Shown here piece after piece: positions 58,510 to 64,000 of a stretch of DNA of 64,000 nucleotides. A model generated the notes under the pieces. The model had not been told where the DNA came from and did not search any database. It saw only the letters and a list, made by a program, of their open reading frames with translations. Numbering within the stretch: the first letter of the stretch is position 1; each line of letters begins with the position of its first letter. Both the position numbers and the translations under genes were made by a program. The stretch comes from Linum tenue (lineage: Eukaryota > Streptophyta > Magnoliopsida > Malpighiales > Linaceae): positions 34,306,066 through 34,370,065 of the forward strand of contig CAMGYJ010000006.1 in assembly GCA_946122785.1 (NCBI GenBank). The letters are read 5' to 3'.

Positions 58510-61500
58510 ACTTCCCCTTCCTCTCAATTGCATAAAACATGGTCCATTTGATGTGCTGCTTTATTTCCATTCCACCCCACATGAGCCCACTCGACCCCAC
58601 CCAGTTCCCTTGCTTTCTCTAGCACTTCATGACACACATCACCTACCTTTGTTTCCTTTAGCTCTCCATTTCTCAGTTGGGAAATGTTGAACATGCAATT
58701 TGATTCCACCACTCATTCCTCAAACCCCATCCTCCTTCCCAACTCCACTCCATACAAAATCGCAAGGGTCCCTGTGAGGGTTGGCGGCCACTCGATTTTG
58801 CTCCTCTTCACTATGTCCCAAAATATCTCATTCGAGTCCCGAATCACTACACCAAACGCCGTCCCCTGATCCTTCAACAATGCAACATCTACCTTAATCT
58901 TCAACCCGATTTCGGTAGGTGATTCCCAGTTCGACTGCCCTGTATACATAGGTTCTTCCGCACGCCGATTGTGATCAAGGTAATCCTGCAACCATCGCTC
59001 CGCACAACCCTTTATTTCATATTCCTCCTTATTTTTCTATTATACATGTGATTGTTTCTTTCCGCCTAGATGAATCACAACGCTACCAAGAATTCACCAA
59101 TTTTCTCCTGAGATTCAGTCTCCTACAATAAACACATCCAGTTTTCACAAGCAAGCTCCTCACCTTTTAGAAATAGGTCTTTTAGAACACTTGGGCGCCA
59201 TACTATGTGAACCCATGCACACTCCCGAAATATATGTTCCTAGGTTTTGATTAAGCCACAAAATGGGCACTCCCTTTCTGGATTCTATCCACCACATTCT
59301 TATTCATAGGCAGAAAATTATTGATCCACCTCCATCCAAAAACTTTCACCTTCGGTGGTACTATAATCTGTCAGAAGCTCTTCCAATCAATTGGGACATA
59401 AAATTCTTCATGTCCTTCCCTTTGTTTTCTCTGCCACTCCCAGTATGTTGTTTTAACTAAATAGACCCCATTGCGTTCCAGAAACCAAAGCCTTTTGTCT
59501 TGAGCTGGCTGTCTAGGTGTTGGATTTTATAGGATGTTGTGTCGATCAGACTGATTGAAGCAATTTCGCAACACTTCCATCTTCCAGCTCCTATGTTCAT
59601 GATCAATTAGGTTTTTATGGGGGTTATTAGGGATGAAACCTTCAAATTATCTGCTACTGGTACCCATATGTCTAGCCACACATCAACCTTTCTTCCATCT
59701 CCTATCTGCCACATGAACCTCATCTTCACCAACTCTTTTGCTGCCATAAGTCTTCACCACATATAATAGGGATTATAGCCTTCCTCAACCTCAAGTATAT
59801 CTCGTCTAGGATAATACTTTGCCTTTAGAACTCTAGCAGCTAGTTAATCAGGTTTTTGCATAAGATTCCAGACCTGTTTCCCTTGTAAGGCTAAATCAAA
59901 ACCATGAACCTCTCGAAATTCTAAGCCCCTTCTTCCTTGGTTTTGCACATTACTTTCCAATTAAGCTAATGCGTTCGCTTCTCTTCTTTATGTTGACCCC
60001 ACCAAAAATTTGTTATAATACTTTGGATCTCTTGAACCACACCTTGAGGAACTAGGAACACAGACATAGCAAAGGTTGTTTGTGCTTGTGCAACTGACTT
60101 AATCAGTACTTATTTCCCGCCATACGATAGGAGTCGCCTCTTCTATAGTTTCACTTACCTTTCTAACTCTATCAACAAGGTAGCTAAATACCGCCTTCTA
60201 ATCCCTTCCAATGTGTTTTGGTAGCCCAAGATACTTGGCATGAGATTCAACCATCCTCATATTTAATATCCCTGCAAATTCTTCTCGCTTCTCCTTTGTA
60301 ATGTTAGGACTGAAACTCAATTCTGATTTCGTAAGGTTGAATTTTTGGCCAAAATCCTTCTCATAGAGACTCAAAATTTCCTTCAGCTTTCACATCCCTG
60401 TCTTGTAGCTCTCGAAAAGATGATGCTATCATCTACAAAAAGAAAATGAGAGATCATTGGTGCTTCCCTCTTTACCCTTGTTCCTTCTAAAGTCCCAGCA
60501 TTGCCATTCTTTGAGATCAAATTTGATGAACCCTCTGCGACCATCAAGAATAAGTAGGGGGATAAGGGGTCCCCTTGTCTCAATCCATGGGTGGGAAAGA
60601 AAGTTTCATTCATGTGCCCGTTAACTAACAATGAATAGGAGACTGTTGACACACATGTCATTATTAGTTGTATCCATCTATCCTCGAAACCCAGTTTTGC
60701 CATCATTGCCTCTAAAACCCCCCATTACACTTTATCATATGCTTTGGCAATATCTAATTTGGCTGCCATAAACTCTTTCCTGCCTCTTTTTTTGTTCTTG
60801 CATGGAGTGGAAGCATTCAAAGGCCATCAATATATTATCTGTTATTTGCCTTCCTAGAATAAACGCACTTTGGCATTTTCCAATTACTCATTAAGGACTT
60901 CTTCAATCTATTTTCCTATGATTTTGAAAATATATTGTAAAGCACTTGGCATAGGCTTATCGATCTAAAGTTCACTAGACTCTATCGATTCTTCTTCTTT
61001 GGGATTAAAGCCACTAAAGTATGATTGAGATGTTGTGGTAAAGTCCCCTTATCAAAGTATGACTGTGACATCCTTCCCCACCACGTCACAATTTTTCTGA
61101 AAATAGAGAGCTGACATCCCATCCGCTCCAGGAGCTTTGTTTGATCTCATACGCTTTAAGGCAAGCCATATCTCATCCTCAGTAAAAGACTTCAAAAGCT
61201 GTTCATTTATCTCAGTAGTGACCTTATTTTGGCTGCAGCCAAAATTACATTAGCCACTGGGGGATTCCCAGAAGTAAACAGTTCCTTATAACAGTCTACC
61301 ACACAGGCTGATACCTCTTGTTGTCCTTTCCTAGTCACCCCATTTTTATCAATCAACTTCCTTATCGTGTTTCTAATTCTTCTATCTGAAGCCTTACGAT
61401 GAAAGAAACTTGTATTCTTATCCCCTCCCTTCAACCAGTCTGCTCTTGATCTTTGCTTCCATTTCATCTCTTCTTGCATCATGACCTCAATTAACTTTTT

Positions 61501-61740
61501 TGTGAGGAATCAATGTTGTAAAACCATAGCTGCATCCGTCTTCCTATTATCCAGTTTTTCTAGTGCTCCCTCGACTTTCAATCTTCTATACCGGAGGCTT
61601 CCAAAAGTTTCTTTGCTCCAACTACTCAGCTTCCTCTCACACTCTGCAATCCTTTCCATCATATGAAATAAGAGAGGTTTTCTCCTGGCCCCTTATCATA
61701 TACATCCTTTAGTCGTCTGATTCCATTTCAAGGAGTAGCT
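58510..61740 (-). pseudogene. Decayed non-LTR retrotransposon (LINE), minus strand
   Basis: Pieces of an ORF2-type polyprotein appear in order on minus. They are a linker region (61482-61207: RSRADWLKGGDKNTSFFHRK), reverse transcriptase (60706-60383: HGLRQGDPLSPYLFLMVAEG and a catalytic box altered to FVDDSIIF), a zf-RVT-like ECPFCG..EHIF..C segment near 59260-59200, and an RNase H-like C-terminus (58991-58524: KVDVALLKDQGTAFGVVIRD). Stops and frame changes between the pieces show it is dead. The endonuclease end is missing. The RNase H-like domain and the lack of close resemblance to the LINE at 36633 place it in a different LINE family. Confidence 0.75.
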
Positions 61741-61826
61741 GCATGAATGATACCCTTCAACTCCAAGAAAAGACCTCCACCTGCCTTCTAAGTTCTATCT
61801 CCAAAAACTGCTCGTCACCGACAAAC

Positions 61827-62511
61827 CATGGACCAGGAAACCGGATCGTACCAGCCGGTTCAACCGGTTCAACCGGGAATTGGACAAAAAACGAAACGGT
61901 AGTCTGTTATGAGCCTTTTTACCGTGTCGGTCGGTTTTTCCGGGTTAACCAACACAAAGCGAGAAACCGCCCGATTTTGTTCTAACCGGCGGTAGCCTAT
62001 AACCAGTGAAAAACGTTGGTGTTTTACATAACAAAAAAAAAAAGAAGAGATAACCTGCGTCCAATCAACAAACGCCCAAAAACAAAACCCTAATCTCTAA
62101 TCAAATGAGTGAATGGCAGTCGAGGTTTTCTGAACCTCTCCCAACCCCAGGCGCTCCTGTTCTCTTCTCCAGCCTCGCCCAGCCCAGCCCAGCCACACCG
62201 CTCCTCTTCTCTTCTCCTGTGGCTAGTGGCAACTGATGACCCGCGATCGAAGAGATCAACGAGGCGACCGGCGAAAGATCTAGCCGATCCATGCAACGCT
62301 CTGCCGCTCCTCTTCTCTTCTCCTCTGGCGAGTGGAGAGTGGCGACTAGCGACCCGCAAGGCTACGATTGGAGAGATCAGCGAGGCAACCAGCGAAGAGA
62401 CGAGAGTTTCCGATTAGGCTTTGAGCGCGGGGGGTGGCGATGAGATTGGGTTTGCGATGAAGTTTGATGGGGGAAGGGAAAAGGTTTGCGTTGAGATTTG
62501 ACTTTGAGCGC

Positions 62512-62589
<78 letters not shown>

Positions 62590-62995
62590 GGGAAGGGAAA
62601 AGGTTTGCGTTGAGATTTGGCTTTGAGCACGGTGGGTGAGAGAGAGAGAGAGGCAGAATGGAAGATGGGGGAAGGGAAAAGGTGCACGCCTGCACGGGGA
62701 GGATAACCAAGTTAATAAATGATGGGATTTTTTTTATATAAAAAGTAAATATTGTTTAAATTTTCTTTTGTTTTATTAATTTAGTTGTATTTATTGTCCG
62801 GTATATTTTGATACATCCGGTACTACTCCGAGACGGTACTCTAATTTTGTCAGCACGGTTTTTTGACAAAAAATATATTTTATTATTACAAAAACGGTAT
62901 TTACCGGTAAGAAATGGTTGAACCACGGTCGTACCACAAAATACCCTACCAGAAAGGAATCCGATATGATGTCCGGTACGGTTTCCTTTACCATG
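61827..62995. mobile_element. 1.2 kb hAT-like non-autonomous element
   Basis: The exact 8 bp duplication CGACAAAC flanks it (61819-61826 and 62996-63003). Ends are CATGGACCAGGAAACCGGAT and, complemented, CATGGTAAAGGAAACCGTAC. Subterminal regions are full of CCGGTTCAACCGG- and CGGTAC-type motifs. The centre (62050-62700) is GC-rich, gene-like and CT/GA-biased, with no recognisable protein, and may be captured leader DNA. It shares its termini with the 170 bp element at 6867. Confidence 0.88.
62467..62682. repeat. (GA)n tract flanked by a 45 bp direct repeat
   Basis: A GA run of about 36 units (62515-62586) is bracketed by two copies of GATGGGGGAAGGGAAAAGGT and TTGCGTTGAGATTTG (62467-62513 and 62586-62632), with a partial third copy at 62664. 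Slippage plus duplication explains the pattern. Ser/Leu-rich frames here are artefacts. Confidence 0.93.
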
Positions 62996-63003
62996 CGACA
63001 AAC

Positions 63004-64000
63004 ATCTACTGGGACCTCATATGCGTTACTCAATTGAAAGTTAAGAGACTGGATGGTGAGGTTAACATAAATAAAACATGGCATGACTACAGGTCCAATT
63101 CAATCAATGAGGTTAAAACATTCTGGGAATAAAGCAGATACCCAAAGATCCTTGTGTTGTGTTGATCTAATATGAGAGTATCTGTTTTCCCTATGTAGCA
63201 GGCATCAAATTTAAGTTACTTCGTATGGGTATGCTGTGAAACTTGAAGTATCCATCACGCAGCAAAAGGTTCTTATTCGTCTGGCAATTTGCAAGCAGGT
63301 GTTTGATCCTTTGATTTAAACTGGCCAAGCATTTCGGCGACAGATCTGCACCGACACTGGTTTCCAGGCCGGATGACATCTCCATAAACAGCCATTTCAA
63401 TAATGTCAAGCTCCTTGTCTACAAAATTTGCAGAGGCATAATTAGTGTGGAAATAAAAACTTACAGTATGTGACCAAGGCATATTGCAGAACCGAATGCA
63501 GTGATGCAAGCAAAAGTTGGGGCCAGTGGTTACAATAACTTTGTGCAGCAGAAAACATCAATCCTAGAAAGCTGGAGAAAGTAGCTTTAATGGAACTTTT
63601 AATGCAGTGAATGAGACTGTTTGGCTTAATACAAAGTAAAGCGGACAGGTATTTAGGCTGGATATCCAATTCTGGAACTGCAGATAATGGCCTCCTTAAA
63701 ATAAGGTTTCCTGTCAACTGCTTCATAGTGTGGTGCAACTTAAAACATAGCATCCTCAACTGTAAACTACATATAACTATCCACAGATGTCAGCTATAGG
63801 AGAGACATTCAAACAGGCCATTGTCTGCAGTTATATGACAGCATATATGTCACAGCTAGAGGCCACTGTGAACTAACAACATTGTGATGCTATATGCCCC
63901 AGCCACATATTCAAGGCTACAAAATCAAGGATAGAAACTGGGCTCAAGTATCAAAAATCCCTTTTCTGTAGTAATACTTGGATTCAAATACAGGAGTTCA
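63004..64000. other. Right edge: mostly non-coding
   Basis: Apart from the possible terminal exon at 63273-63418, nothing is recognised. The base composition is that of introns or intergenic DNA and could belong to a minus-strand gene extending past the window. Confidence 0.35.
63273..63418 (-). CDS. Possible last exon of an unrecognised gene
   Basis: On minus, TTTTGTAG precedes ACAAGGAGCTTGACATT, and the frame KELDIIEMAVYGDVIRPGNQ runs to CKLPDE and a stop at 63273. The upstream acceptor-like sequence, balanced codon use and a charged, protein-like composition suggest an exon. The partner exons would lie beyond 63418, but none could be identified. Family unknown. Confidence 0.28.

Noticed and set aside
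62346..62710. Minus-strand Ser/Leu repeat frames
   Set aside because: They are produced by the GA microsatellite.
1..64000. tRNA, rRNA or other structured RNA genes
   Set aside because: No cloverleaf boxes or conserved rRNA stretches were noticed by eye; a covariance-model scan would settle it.

Overview
The window looks like a gene-poor, repeat-rich stretch of a flowering-plant nuclear genome, most likely a eudicot. The evidence is the AT-rich spacers, GT-AG introns, Ty3/gypsy LTR elements of Tat and Athila type, an L1-type LINE with plant-type ORF1, FAR1-type Mutator-like (MULE) transposases, hAT/MULE miniature elements and one clear plant CDK-like kinase gene. The species cannot be told from the sequence.

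Layout. 1-6350 is the 3' end of a Tat-like LTR retrotransposon: degenerate internal DNA, a 17-copy 3'UTR minisatellite, a polypurine tract and a ~3.6 kb LTR. 6351-8650 holds degraded LTR-like DNA with a 170 bp hAT-like miniature element. 8666-9403 is an inverted-repeat element carrying a piece of an LEA2/NHL-type membrane-protein gene. About 9725-19925 is a ~10 kb MULE with two converging genes, a FAR1-type transposase (+) and a Ulp1/C48-type SUMO protease (-). Both genes are damaged, and the palindrome ACCATATGGT and its half-sites are scattered through the non-coding DNA. 20117-20275 shows two possible exons of an unrecognised gene. 21386-23130 is a gypsy gag-protease remnant. 23130-27400 is a second FAR1-type MULE (-) with its own AATATT-rich arrays. 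27430-29570 is an Athila-like remnant (-).

29587-34510 holds three non-autonomous elements. Two share GGGTAAAATA ends and 9-10 bp target duplications. The third (~33260-34500) looks like a short relative of the 10 kb MULE and carries a six-unit array of the same palindrome. 35030-36480 is a ~150 bp tandem repeat, interrupted downstream by a nearly intact LINE (36633-41590) with a perfect 15 bp target duplication. 41620-43379 looks like LTR DNA. 44409-47291 contains a hAT-like miniature element and a 2 kb inverted-repeat element with a 343 bp MITE nested in it.

48317-52025 (-) is the only complete cellular gene: an eight-exon CDK-like kinase of the IBS1/At1g54610 group, predicted 686 aa, with a putative N-terminal lipidation signal. 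Beyond it lie a solo copia-like LTR (53275-53618) nested in a hAT-like element, a 2.2 kb inverted-repeat element with GGTACAACTT palindromes, a decayed reverse LINE (58510-61740), a hAT-like element with an exact 8 bp duplication (61827-62995), and a possible terminal exon at 63273-63418.

The most interesting theme is that several unrelated DNA transposons each carry a private short palindrome in non-coding arrays. In the 10 kb MULE and its short relative the palindrome is shared. This recalls the element-specific motif arrays recognised by VANC anti-silencing proteins of Arabidopsis VANDAL MULEs, but with a different motif and different accompanying genes.
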